Below are positions 18,080 to 26,844 of a stretch of DNA of 64,000 bases, piece after piece (position 1 is the stretch's first letter; the number at the start of each line of letters is the position of its first letter). The notes beneath the pieces were generated by a model. That model saw only the letters and a list, made by a program, of their open reading frames with translations. It did not search any database and had not been told where the DNA came from. This DNA is from Burkholderia aenigmatica. GTDB lineage: Bacteria > Pseudomonadota > Gammaproteobacteria > Burkholderiales > Burkholderiaceae. The position numbers and the translations under genes were made by a program. The stretch lies in the NCBI RefSeq assembly GCF_902499175.1, contig NZ_CABVQC010000018.1:58916-122915 (forward strand). Reading direction: 5' to 3'.

Positions 18080-19603
18080 CTATGCCGCGCGCGTGAGGTC
18101 CCGCGGCAGGTGTTGCTCGAGGGTATTCGCAAGCGTGTCGAATGCGGGCCCGATGCCTTCGTGCGCAACGCACGCATAGCCGAGCAGCAGGCCGCGCCGC
18201 GCGGTGTCGAGGCTGCTGTAGTAGCTGGTGAGCGGGCGCACGATCACGCCCGCATCGAACGCGCTCTGCGTGACCGCGCGGTCGTCGCAGGCGTCGGGCA
18301 GGCCGAGCACGAGATGCAGGCCGGCCTCGTCGCCCATCACGGGCAGCGCGTCGCCGAAGCGCGCACGGATCGCGTCGATCATCAGTTGCCGGCGTTCGCC
18401 GTACAGCGTGCGCATCCGCCTGACGTGCGAAGTCAGGTGGCCGTCCATGATGAATTCGGCGAGCACGGCCTGCTGCATCAGCTGGCCTTCGCGATACAGC
18501 TCCGACAGCCCCGTGCGGAACGTGTCGACCAGATGCTCGGGCACGACCATGTAGCCCATCCGCAGCCCCGGGAACAGCATCTTGCCGAGGCTGCCGACGT
18601 AGATCACGCGGCCGCCGTCGTCGAGCCCCTGCAGCGACGCGAGCGGGCGGCTGCCATAGCGGAATTCGCTGTCGTAGTCGTCCTCGATGATCCAGCAGCG
18701 GTGCTGGCGTGCGTATTCGAGCAGCATCCGGCGCCGCGCGAGGCTCATCACCATCCCGAGCGGGTACTGATGCGACGGCGTGACCAGCACGAGCCGCGGC
18801 GGATGCTGCATGTCGCGCGCGCGCGGGTCGAGCCCTTCCTGATCGACCGGCACCGGCGTCAGGGTGAGGCCGGCCGCCTGCAGGACGCTGCGCACGCCCC
18901 AGTAGCACGGCTCCTCGACCCATGCGCGATCGCCGATGTCGGACAGCAGCCGCACCGCGAGATCGATCGACTGGTGGATGCCCGTCGTGATGATCACCTG
19001 GTCCGGCGAGCATTTGACTGAGCGCGCGACGCGCAGGTAATCGGCGAGCGCGCGCCGCAACGGCCGGTAGCCGCCGCCCGGCGCATAGGTCAGCAGCTCG
19101 GGGTTCGCTTCCTTCCACAGCCGCGCCTGCAGGCGGCTCCATGTCCGGCTCGGGAATTCCGACACGTCCGGCACGCCCGGCATGAACGCGCCCCATTGGC
19201 GTCGCGACACCCCCGCGTGCTCGATCAGTTGCCGGCCGCGCGCCGACAGGCTGCCCTGCGCGTCGGGCTGCGGCGGTTCGTCGGCAGTCGACGGCGGCGG
19301 CGCGGCGCCCGGCACGTGGATCGCAGCGGCATCCGGCCGCGTGTCGGCCACATAGGTGCCGCTGCCGGTCGTCGTCAGTACGTAGCCTTCGGCCGTCAAC
19401 TGGTCGTACACGTGCAGCACGGTATTGCGCGCGATCGACAGGTCGGCCGCGAGCGTGCGCGAACTCGGCAGTTTGGTGCCTGGCCCCAATTCACCGGTCA
19501 GGATGGCTTGCTGCATCAACTGCAGCAACTGGCGGTACATCGGCTCGGGCGAACTACGGTCGAGGCGGGCGGAGAGCCAGTCGGCGACGATCACGGTGTC
19601 CAA
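18080..19603 (-). CDS. MocR/PdxR-type GntR regulator with aminotransferase domain
   Basis: About 507 residues. The N-terminal GntR winged helix (about 15-85: PMYRQLLQLMQQAILTGELGPGTKLPSSR...ARNTVLHVYDQLTAEGYV) is joined by a Pro-rich linker to a fold-type I aminotransferase domain. The PLP lysine is in GSLGKMLFPGLRMGY (about residue 341), with DDYDSEFRY upstream. Such proteins sense PLP adducts with amines (PdxR, GabR, TauR). No ATG is available: TTG at 19603 (GGGA six bases upstream) or GTG at 19594 are the start choices. Divergence from a PotABCD-like importer suggests it controls amine uptake. Confidence 0.88.
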   Translation of the reverse strand: MDTVIVADWLSARLDRSSPEPMYRQLLQLMQQAILTGELGPGTKLPSSRTLAADLSIARNTVLHVYDQLTAEGYVLTTTGSGTYVADTRPDAAAIHVPGAAPPPSTADEPPQPDAQGSLSARGRQLIEHAGVSRRQWGAFMPGVPDVSEFPSRTWSRLQARLWKEANPELLTYAPGGGYRPLRRALADYLRVARSVKCSPDQVIITTGIHQSIDLAVRLLSDIGDRAWVEEPCYWGVRSVLQAAGLTLTPVPVDQEGLDPRARDMQHPPRLVLVTPSHQYPLGMVMSLARRRMLLEYARQHRCWIIEDDYDSEFRYGSRPLASLQGLDDGGRVIYVGSLGKMLFPGLRMGYMVVPEHLVDTFRTGLSELYREGQLMQQAVLAEFIMDGHLTSHVRRMRTLYGERRQLMIDAIRARFGDALPVMGDEAGLHLVLGLPDACDDRAVTQSAFDAGVIVRPLTSYYSSLDTARRGLLLGYACVAHEGIGPAFDTLANTLEQHLPRDLTRAA

Positions 19604-19629
19604 AGTGGTCCCACGCGGAATATTGAAAT

Positions 19630-19669
19630 GGTTCCCTATTGTAGAACCGTGCGCGCCGTATAGTGGTTC
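19630..19669. promoter_or_regulatory. Three GGTTC half-sites and -10 element in the MocR/importer divergent promoter
   Basis: GGTTC (19630-19634), its inverse GAACC (19644-19648), and again GGTTC (19665-19669) fall in the 108 bases between the divergent genes. A TATAGT -10 candidate (19659-19664) for the importer lies directly before the third site. MocR proteins usually bind direct repeats with an intervening inverted copy, which this resembles. Confidence 0.5.
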
Positions 19670-19711
19670 GCATCTCAAAATCAATTGTCGCGAAGCAAGG
19701 GGACAGCCACG

Positions 19712-20818
19712 ATGAAGTCCGATGATGTGATCGTCAGCTTTCGCGGCGTGCGGAAGACCTACGACGGCGAGACGCTGGTCGTCAAATCGCTCGACCTCGA
19801 TATCCACCGCGGGGAATTCCTGACGCTGCTCGGGCCGTCGGGCTCGGGCAAGACGACCTGCCTGATGATGCTCGCCGGCTTCGAATTTCCGACCGGCGGC
19901 GAGATCCGCCTCGACGGCGAGCTGCTGAACAACGTGCCGCCGCACAAGCGCAACATCGGCATGGTGTTCCAGAACTACGCGCTGTTTCCACACCTGACGG
20001 TCGAGCAGAACGTCGCGTATCCGCTGACCGTACGCAAGCTGCCGGCGGCCGAGCGCGCGGAACGCGTCGCGCACGCGCTGAAGATGGTGCAGATGGAGCG
20101 CTTCGCGAAACGCTACCCGGCGCAGCTGTCGGGCGGCCAGCAGCAGCGCATCGCGCTGGCGCGTGCGCTCGTGTTCGAACCGAAGCTGGTGCTGATGGAC
20201 GAGCCGCTCGGCGCGCTCGACAAGCAGCTGCGCGAACACATGCAGTACGAACTGAAGGCGCTGCACGAAAAGCTCGGCGTGACCTTCGTGTACGTGACGC
20301 ATGACCAGGGCGAGGCGCTGACGATGTCCGATCGGGTCGCCGTGTTCGACAAGGGCATCGTGCAGCAGCTCGACACCGTCGACCGCCTGTACGAATCGCC
20401 GTGCAACGAATTCGTCGCGAACTTCATCGGCGACAGCAACCGGCTGCGCGGCACCATCGCGCGCGTCGACGGCGAATTCTGCGAATTCCGGCTCGACGAC
20501 GGCACGAAGCTCGTCGGCCGCCGCATCGGCGACGCGGCCGAGGGCGCGCCGGCCGTCGCGTGCATCCGGCCCGAACGCATGAGCCTCGCCGCGCACGGCG
20601 CGAACGGGCATGCGAACGGATCGGCCGCCAACCGGCTGAGCGGCGAGGCGCGCAGCCTCATCTATTTCGGCGATCACGTGCGCATGCGCTGCGCGCTGCC
20701 GGGCCAGGACGAATGCTTCGTGAAGGTGCCGCTCGGCACCGGCGCGCTCGACGCGTTCTCGCCCGGCGTACCGGTCGCGCTCGCGTTCGCACCCGAACAC
20801 CTGCGCGTGTTCGCGTGA
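19712..20818 (+). CDS. ABC transporter ATP-binding protein, PotA-like
   Basis: 368 residues. Walker A is GPSGSGKTT (about 42-50), Q-loop FQNYALFPH, signature LSGGQQQRIALARAL, Walker B LVLMDEPLGALD, and H-loop VTHDQGEA. The C-terminal 120 residues form a TOBE-type regulatory domain (CIRPERMSL, FAPEHLRVFA). It energises import of a small organic cation or amino-acid-like solute. The ATG at 19712 follows AAGGGGACAG. It is first in a four-gene operon with binding protein and two permeases; the neighbouring MocR regulator supports a polyamine or GABA-like substrate, but this is inferred. Confidence 0.93.
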   Translation: MKSDDVIVSFRGVRKTYDGETLVVKSLDLDIHRGEFLTLLGPSGSGKTTCLMMLAGFEFPTGGEIRLDGELLNNVPPHKRNIGMVFQNYALFPHLTVEQNVAYPLTVRKLPAAERAERVAHALKMVQMERFAKRYPAQLSGGQQQRIALARALVFEPKLVLMDEPLGALDKQLREHMQYELKALHEKLGVTFVYVTHDQGEALTMSDRVAVFDKGIVQQLDTVDRLYESPCNEFVANFIGDSNRLRGTIARVDGEFCEFRLDDGTKLVGRRIGDAAEGAPAVACIRPERMSLAAHGANGHANGSAANRLSGEARSLIYFGDHVRMRCALPGQDECFVKVPLGTGALDAFSPGVPVALAFAPEHLRVFA

Positions 20819-20895
20819 GCAGGGTTTCCCCGATTTTCCGTAGCACGTCGTCAACAACAACTGCCCACTTCCACCACGAGAGGAGAGGAACCACC

Positions 20896-21942
20896 ATGAA
20901 CCGAGCAAGCTTTACCGCGCGTCGTACCGCGCTGGCACTGGCGCTCGCCGTCGTCGGCGCATCGGCTTCGGCTGCCGAACTCACGGTCGTCAACTTCGGC
21001 GGCGCGAACGGCGACGCGCAGAAGGCCGCGTTCAACCAGCCGTTCGAGAAGGCGACCGGCAACAAGGTCACGGCCGTCGAATACAACGGCGAGCAGGCGA
21101 AAGTGAAGGCGATGGTCGAGGCGAAGCACGTCAACTGGGACGTGGTCGAAGTCGAATCGGGCGACCTGAATCGCGGCTGCGACGAAGGGCTGTACGAGAA
21201 GCTCGACTGGTCGAAGATCGCGAAGAAGTCCGACCTGATTCCGGAATCGCCGCAGGTATGCGGCGTCGGCTTCTTCGTGTGGTCGACGGCGCTGTCGTAC
21301 AACGCGGACAAGCTGAAGTCGGCGCCGACCGGCTGGGCCGATTTCTGGAACGTGAAGAAATTCCCCGGCAAGCGCGGCATGCGCAAGGGCGCGCGCTATA
21401 ACCTCGAATTCGCGCTGATGGCCGACGGCGTCGCGCCGAAGGACGTCTACAAGGTGCTCGGCACGAAGGCCGGCCAGGACCGCGCGTTCAAGAAGCTCGA
21501 CGAGCTGAAGCCGAACATCCAGTGGTGGGAAGCGGGCGCGCAGCCGCCGCAGTTCCTCGTCGCCGGCGACGTCGTGATGTCGACCGCGTACAACGGCCGC
21601 ATCGACGCCGCGCAGAAGGAAGGCAAGAACCTGAAGGTCGTGTGGAACGGCAGCATCTACGACCTCGACTACTGGGCGATTCCGAAGGGCTCGCCGAACA
21701 AGGCGCTGGCCGAGCAGTACATCGCGTACACGCTGACGCCGAAGCCGCAGCAGGGCTATGCGCAGCACATCGCGTACGGCCCGGCGAACATCGCGGCGAT
21801 CAAGTCGCTCGACGCGAAGACGCTCGCGAACCTGCCGAACTCGCCGGCCAACGGCAAGAGTGCGGTGCTGGAAGACATCGGCTTCTGGACCGATCACAGC
21901 GACGAGCTCGAGCAGCGTTTCGCCGCATGGGCGACCAAGTAA
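20896..21942 (+). CDS. Periplasmic solute-binding protein of a PotD-like ABC importer
   Basis: 348 residues with a signal peptide (RRTALALALAVVGASASAAE). The mature start ELTVVNFGGANGDAQKAAFNQPFEKATGNKV and the segment VVEVESGDLNRGCDEGLYEKLDW are typical of the spermidine/putrescine-type binding family (PF13416). AGGAGAGGA lies a few bases before the ATG. It delivers substrate to the two permeases encoded next. A stable hairpin in the gap to the permease gene probably lets it be made in excess. Confidence 0.92.
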   Translation: MNRASFTARRTALALALAVVGASASAAELTVVNFGGANGDAQKAAFNQPFEKATGNKVTAVEYNGEQAKVKAMVEAKHVNWDVVEVESGDLNRGCDEGLYEKLDWSKIAKKSDLIPESPQVCGVGFFVWSTALSYNADKLKSAPTGWADFWNVKKFPGKRGMRKGARYNLEFALMADGVAPKDVYKVLGTKAGQDRAFKKLDELKPNIQWWEAGAQPPQFLVAGDVVMSTAYNGRIDAAQKEGKNLKVVWNGSIYDLDYWAIPKGSPNKALAEQYIAYTLTPKPQQGYAQHIAYGPANIAAIKSLDAKTLANLPNSPANGKSAVLEDIGFWTDHSDELEQRFAAWATK

Positions 21943-21966
21943 CCGGTCAGGTGTCCTGATGCAACC

Positions 21967-21999
21967 GGCCGCGCGGCACGTCGATCGTGTCGCGCGGCC
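21967..21999 (+). terminator. Intra-operon hairpin between binding protein and permease genes
   Basis: GGCCGCGCGGCACG (21967-21980) pairs with CGTGTCGCGCGGCC (21986-21999) along 14 base pairs with one G-U pair. Only two T follow, so full termination is unlikely. Such structures protect the upstream mRNA end and give excess of binding protein over permease. Confidence 0.55.
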
Positions 22000-22032
22000 T
22001 TCCGCTGGATCATGCCCGGCCGGAGAGAACCG

Positions 22033-23298
22033 TTGAATACGATGACGATCGCGCCTTCCTCGCCGTCGGCGGCCGCGCTCAAGCGTGAGCTGAAGGCCGC
22101 CGAAGCCCGCAAGCGCACGATGGCGCTGCTGCTGGTCGCGCCGCTCGCGATTTTCCTGCTGCTGATTTTCGTCGTGCCGATCGGCACGCTGCTCACGCGC
22201 GCGGTGCAGAACCCGGAGATCGCGACCGCGTTGCCGAATACGGTCGCCGCGCTGTCGGGCTGGGACCGCAAGGCGCCGCCGGCCGACGCCGCGTATGTCG
22301 CGCTCGCGGCCGACATGACGAAGGTGGCCGACAGCGAGGCGATGGGTGCGCTCGCACGACGCCTGAACACGGAGATTCCCGGCTATCGCTCGCTCGTCGC
22401 GAAGACGGCGCGCGCGATGCCGCTGAAGGGCGACAATGACGCGGCGCTGACACCCGCACAGACGCGCGAGAAAATCGTCGAGCTCGACGCGCGCTGGGGC
22501 GACGCCGCGTACTGGCAGTCGATCGCGAAGAACGGCAGCCAGGTGTCGCCGTTCTACCTGCTCGCCGCGCTCGACCACAAGCAGGACGGCTTCGGCCACA
22601 TCGTGCAGGCCGATCCCGATCAGTCGATCTATCTCGCGATCTTCGGCCGCACGTTCGTGATCGGCGTTGCGGTCACGCTGTTCGCGCTGCTGCTCGGCTA
22701 TCCGCTCGCGTACTGGATCTCGACGCTGTCGGAGCGTCGCGCGAACCTCGTGATGATCCTCGTGCTGATACCGTTCTGGACGTCGGTGCTCGTGCGGGTC
22801 GCCGCGTGGATCGTGCTGCTGCAGAGCGAAGGGCTCATCAACACCGCGCTGATCGGCAGCGGGCTGATCTCGCATCCGCTGACGCTGCTGTTCAACCGCG
22901 TCGGCGTGTATATCTCGATGACGCACATCCTGCTGCCGTTCATGATCCTGCCGCTGTACAGCGTGATGAAGTCGATCCCGCCGACCTACCAGCGCGCGGC
23001 CGTGTCGCTCGGCAGCCACCCGTTCGCCGCGTTCTGGCGCGTGTATGTGCCGCAGACTTATCCGGGCGTCGGCGCGGGCGCGCTGCTCGTGTTCATCCTC
23101 GCGATTGGCTACTACATCACGCCGGCGCTGCTCGGCGGGCCGAACGACCAGATGGTCAGCTACTACGTCGCGTACTTCACGAACGTGACGATCAACTGGG
23201 GCATGGCGTGCGCGCTCGGCGGGCTGCTGCTGGCGGCGACGCTCGTGCTGTACGCGGTGTACGGGCGCTTCACGCGTACGAACGTGAGCCTCGGCTGA
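22033..23298 (+). CDS. ABC transporter permease 1, PotB-like with large periplasmic insert
   Basis: 421 residues from a TTG start (GGAGA six bases upstream); an ATG at 22042 is an alternative. TM1 is MALLLVAPLAIFLLLIFVVPIGTLL. Instead of a short loop, about 140 residues of charged periplasmic sequence follow (to about 205) before TM2 (FGRTFVIGVAVTLFALLLGYPLAYW). The coupling motif is YQRAAVSLGSHPFAAFWRVYVPQTYPGV, the EAA-like loop that docks on the ATPase. Five more helices complete the PotB topology. The extended loop may contact the binding protein. Confidence 0.9.
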   Translation: MNTMTIAPSSPSAAALKRELKAAEARKRTMALLLVAPLAIFLLLIFVVPIGTLLTRAVQNPEIATALPNTVAALSGWDRKAPPADAAYVALAADMTKVADSEAMGALARRLNTEIPGYRSLVAKTARAMPLKGDNDAALTPAQTREKIVELDARWGDAAYWQSIAKNGSQVSPFYLLAALDHKQDGFGHIVQADPDQSIYLAIFGRTFVIGVAVTLFALLLGYPLAYWISTLSERRANLVMILVLIPFWTSVLVRVAAWIVLLQSEGLINTALIGSGLISHPLTLLFNRVGVYISMTHILLPFMILPLYSVMKSIPPTYQRAAVSLGSHPFAAFWRVYVPQTYPGVGAGALLVFILAIGYYITPALLGGPNDQMVSYYVAYFTNVTINWGMACALGGLLLAATLVLYAVYGRFTRTNVSLG

Positions 23299-23335
23299 GC
23301 GCCGCGCACAACGAAACGGGAAGGGGAATCCGACC

Positions 23336-24172
23336 ATGAAACTCGCCAGGCCACTGTTCGCGCCGCACATGTCGTTCGTCGAGCGCGCGTGGTACGTCGC
23401 GCTGCGCGTGCTCGTCGTGCTGACGCTGCTGTACCTGATCCTGCCGGTGCTCGCGATCGTGCCGCTGTCGTTCTCGTCGAGCACGTTCCTCGTCTATCCG
23501 ATCCCGGGTTTCTCGATGCGCTGGTACGAGAACCTGATCGCGTCGGACGAGTGGCGGATGGCCGCGAAGAACAGCTTCATCGTTGCACCGTCGGCGACCA
23601 TCGTCGCGACCGTGCTCGGCACGCTCGCCGCGATCGGTCTCACGAAGGCCGACTTCCGCGGCAAGGGGCTGCTGATGGCCGTGCTGCTGTCGCCGATGAT
23701 CGTGCCGGTCGTCGTGGTCGGCGTCGGCATGTACCTGTTCTTCGCGCCGCTGGGGCTCGCGAACACCTACACGGGGCTGATCGCCGCGCACGCGGCACTC
23801 GGCGTGCCGTTCGTCGTGACGACGGTTGCCGCGACGCTGCAGGGCTTCAACCAGAACCTCGTGCGCGCCAGTCTGTCGCTCGGTGCGAATCCGGTGTCGA
23901 CGTTCTTCCGCGTGACGCTGCCGGTCATTGCGCCGGGCGTGATGTCGGGCGCGCTGTTCGCGTTCGCGACGTCGTTCGACGAAGTCGTCGTCACGCTGTT
24001 CCTCGCGGGCGCGGACCAGACGACGCTGCCGCGCCAGATGTTCACGGGCATCCGCGAGAACATCAGCCCGACGATCGCTGCGCTCGCAACGATCCTGATC
24101 ATTTTCTCGACGAGCCTGCTGCTGGCGCTCGAATGGCTGCGCGGACGCAATGCGCGGCGTGCGGTGAGCTGA
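23336..24172 (+). CDS. ABC transporter permease 2, PotC-like
   Basis: 278 residues with six helices. TM1 is VLVVLTLLYLILPVLAIVPLSF, followed by the family phrase PIPGFSMRWYENLIAS. The EAA-type coupling loop is LVRASLSLGANPVSTFFRVTLPVIAPGV, and SFDEVVVTLFLAG is typical of PotC-type subunits. AAGGGGA precedes the ATG. It is the last gene of the importer operon, closed by the terminator at 24198. Confidence 0.92.
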   Translation: MKLARPLFAPHMSFVERAWYVALRVLVVLTLLYLILPVLAIVPLSFSSSTFLVYPIPGFSMRWYENLIASDEWRMAAKNSFIVAPSATIVATVLGTLAAIGLTKADFRGKGLLMAVLLSPMIVPVVVVGVGMYLFFAPLGLANTYTGLIAAHAALGVPFVVTTVAATLQGFNQNLVRASLSLGANPVSTFFRVTLPVIAPGVMSGALFAFATSFDEVVVTLFLAGADQTTLPRQMFTGIRENISPTIAALATILIIFSTSLLLALEWLRGRNARRAVS

Positions 24173-24197
24173 CGCAGCGAGCCTGCCTGTTGCGCCT

Positions 24198-24235
24198 GCG
24201 TTGCCGCGCGTCCTGCACGGCAACGCGTTTTCTTT
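24198..24235 (+). terminator. Intrinsic terminator of the importer operon
   Basis: GCGTTGCCG (24198-24206) pairs with CGGCAACGC (24218-24226) around an 11-base loop, followed by GTTTTCTTTC. Confidence 0.75.
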
Positions 24236-24273
24236 CATTTCGCTAACTGACGAGGCGGCCGCCTGCACGTTCG

Positions 24274-25812
24274 ATGCGGCTCTGCAACAATACGGGGCGC
24301 GGCGGCGCGCGTTCCATGCAGTGCGACCGGAACGCCGCCGCGAGTCCAATCCGCGACGTGGCGCAACGCGTCGCTCGTCAGCCGAGCCTCATCTTGTCCG
24401 AATTCGCTTCCCCCGCCGGCGCCCGTGAGCCGGCCGTCAACTGGCGCGCGATGTCCGCCGTGCTGCTGGCCGTCGCGCTCGCGACGCTCGACACCGCGAT
24501 CGCGAACACCGCGCTGCCCGCGATCGCCACCGACCTGCATGCATCGCCGGCCGCGTCCGTATGGATCATCAACGCGTACCAGCTCGCGATGGTCGCGACG
24601 CTGCTGCCGTTCGCATCGCTCGGCGACATCGTCGGCCACAAGCGCGTGTATATCGCCGGGCTCGCGGTGTTCACGCTCGCGTCGCTCGGCTGTTCGCTCG
24701 CGTCGACGCTGCCGATGCTGACGGCCGCGCGGATCGTGCAGGGCTTCGGTGCGAGCGCGATCATGAGCGTCAACGTCGCGCTGATCCGCGGCCTGTTCCC
24801 CGCGCACCGGCTCGGGCGCGGCGTCGGCTTCAACGCACTCGTGGTCGGCGTGTCGTTCGCGGTGGGGCCGACCATCGCGTCGCTGATCCTGTCGGTCGCC
24901 GCATGGCCGTGGCTGTTCGCGGTGAACGTGCCGCTCGGCGTGTTCGCGCTCGCAGTGGCGATTCCGTCGCTGCCGCAGACGGCACGCGGCAAGCATGCGT
25001 TCGATCCGGTCGCCGCATTGTTCAACGTGATCACGTTCGCGTCGCTGATCTTCGCGCTCGGCGAATTCGCGCAGCGCGGGCCGCTTGCCGTCGTGTTCGC
25101 GATGGCCGCGGTCGCGCTCGTATTCGGCTGGCTGCTGATCCGCCGCCAGGCCGGGCATCCGGCGCCGATGCTGCCGGTCGACCTGTTTCGCCGGCCGGTG
25201 TTCACGCTGTCCGCGCTGACCGCCGTGTGCGCGTTCGCCGCGCAGGGGCTCGCGTTCGTGTCGCTGCCGTTCTATTTCGAAACCGTCCTGCATCGCAACG
25301 CGGTCGAGACAGGGTTCCTGATGACGCCGTGGTCGGTGATCGTCGCGCTCGCCGCGCCGATCGCGGGCCGGTTGTCGGATCGCTATCCGCCGGGTCTGCT
25401 CGGCGCGATCGGTCTTGCGTTGTTGAGCGCGGGCATGGTGTCGCTCGCCGCGTTGCCGGCAGCGCCGAGCGTCATCGACATCGGCTGGCGGATGATGCTG
25501 TGCGGCGCGGGATTCGGCTTCTTCCAGTCGCCGAACCTGAAGGCGCTGATGTCGAGCGCACCGCACGAGCGCAGCGGCGGCGCGAGCGGGATCATCGCGA
25601 CCGCGCGGCTGATCGGGCAGGCGACGGGCGCCGCGCTCGTCGCGCTGTCGTTCGGCATCGCGGGGCGCCACGGGCCGACGCTCGCGCTGATGCTCGGCGC
25701 CGGCTTCGCCGGGGCCGCGAGCGTCGCGAGCGGGTTGCGGCTCATTGCGCCGTCGCATCGGGCCGGCGTGCCGGCCGCGTCGGCGCGCGTAAGCGAGCGC
25801 GCGACGGAGTAG
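24274..25812 (+). CDS. MFS drug-efflux-type transporter (DHA2-like), copy 1
   Basis: Up to 512 residues; the true N-terminus is uncertain because the first 55 residues are not hydrophobic and have no match to the family (possible later starts: ATG 24316, or TTG near 24394). The membrane body starts with VLLAVALATLDTAIANTALPAIA, the DHA2 motif D1/C region, then WIINAYQLAMVATLLPFASLGDIVGHKRVYIAG (motif A). A second motif is RSGGASGIIATARLIGQATGAAL. It is a proton-driven exporter of unknown drugs or metabolites. It is closely related to the gene at 26845. Confidence 0.88.
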   Translation: MRLCNNTGRGGARSMQCDRNAAASPIRDVAQRVARQPSLILSEFASPAGAREPAVNWRAMSAVLLAVALATLDTAIANTALPAIATDLHASPAASVWIINAYQLAMVATLLPFASLGDIVGHKRVYIAGLAVFTLASLGCSLASTLPMLTAARIVQGFGASAIMSVNVALIRGLFPAHRLGRGVGFNALVVGVSFAVGPTIASLILSVAAWPWLFAVNVPLGVFALAVAIPSLPQTARGKHAFDPVAALFNVITFASLIFALGEFAQRGPLAVVFAMAAVALVFGWLLIRRQAGHPAPMLPVDLFRRPVFTLSALTAVCAFAAQGLAFVSLPFYFETVLHRNAVETGFLMTPWSVIVALAAPIAGRLSDRYPPGLLGAIGLALLSAGMVSLAALPAAPSVIDIGWRMMLCGAGFGFFQSPNLKALMSSAPHERSGGASGIIATARLIGQATGAALVALSFGIAGRHGPTLALMLGAGFAGAASVASGLRLIAPSHRAGVPAASARVSERATE

Positions 25813-25897
25813 CGGGTGGCGCGCGGCAGGCCGGTGTGATTGACCGAACGCACGGCCGGGTGCAACGTAGCATGTCACGTCGAAATCGCGAGCACCT

Positions 25898-26830
25898 ATG
25901 AATTTGCGCAGCGTTGATCTGAATCTGTTGGTCGCACTCGATGCGTTGCTGACCGAGAAGCATGTGACGCGTGCCGCGACGAAGGTAGGGTTGAGCCAAT
26001 CGGCGATGAGCAGCGCGCTGGGGCGTCTGCGAATCCTGATGCACGATGAGTTGCTGATACGCAATGCAACGGGCATGGAGCCGACGCCGCGTGCGCTGGA
26101 ACTGGAAGCGCCGCTGCGGCAACTGCTTCGCCAGGCAGAGCGGCTCCTCGTGTCGGATGACGCGTTCGATCCGGCAACGACGACCCGGCACGTCCGGCTG
26201 CGGATGTCCGACGTGCTCGAATATCTGCTGATGCCGTCGTTGCTCGCGCAGCTCGAACAGGAGGCGCCGGGCGTGACGCTCGATGTGGTGCACCTGTCGC
26301 CGGGGCAGACCGTGATCGCGCTCGATGCCGACGATATCGACGTCGCGGTGAGCATGGATCTGGAGCATGCGGGCGCGGTGCAGGCGACGCCGCTGTTCGA
26401 CGACCGCATGGTCTGCGTGATGGCGCGGGATCATCCGTGTGCCGCTGATGCATTGACGCTCGACCGGTTCCTTGCTCTGCCGCATCTCAAGGTGTCGATC
26501 AGCGCGACCGACGGGCGCTATGTCGATGCCACGCTCGCCGGGATGGGCCGCGCCCGGAACGTGGTGCTCAATGTCCCGCACTGGCTGGTCGTGCCGCATC
26601 TGTTGCGCCATTCGTCGATGGTTGCGGTGATGTCCGCGCGCCTGGCCGAACGTTTTGAGGAAGACGGGCTGGTGCTCAAGACGTTGCCGTTCGAGTCAGC
26701 GGGTTTCCAGTGGTCGATGTACTGGCATCGGCGCCACGACGGCGTCCCCGCACAAATCTGGCTGAGGGAGAAGATTCGCGAGGCGGCGAAGCCGATGCGG
26801 TTGCCCGGTGCGCAGCGCGCGGCGGGCTGA
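25898..26830 (+). CDS. LysR-family transcriptional regulator
   Basis: 310 residues. The N-terminal helix-turn-helix is LNLLVALDALLTEKHVTRAATKVGLSQSAMSSALGRLR, followed by the conserved linker and an effector-binding domain in two alpha/beta lobes. The opening MNLRSVDLNLLVALDALL is typical of the NodD/LinR branch, which senses aromatic compounds. It lies between two related MFS transporter genes: 85 bases after one and converging on the other with 14 bases between stops. It probably regulates one or both exporters. It has no own visible operator. Confidence 0.9.
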   Translation: MNLRSVDLNLLVALDALLTEKHVTRAATKVGLSQSAMSSALGRLRILMHDELLIRNATGMEPTPRALELEAPLRQLLRQAERLLVSDDAFDPATTTRHVRLRMSDVLEYLLMPSLLAQLEQEAPGVTLDVVHLSPGQTVIALDADDIDVAVSMDLEHAGAVQATPLFDDRMVCVMARDHPCAADALTLDRFLALPHLKVSISATDGRYVDATLAGMGRARNVVLNVPHWLVVPHLLRHSSMVAVMSARLAERFEEDGLVLKTLPFESAGFQWSMYWHRRHDGVPAQIWLREKIREAAKPMRLPGAQRAAG

Positions 26831-26844
26831 ACGCAGCCGATGCG

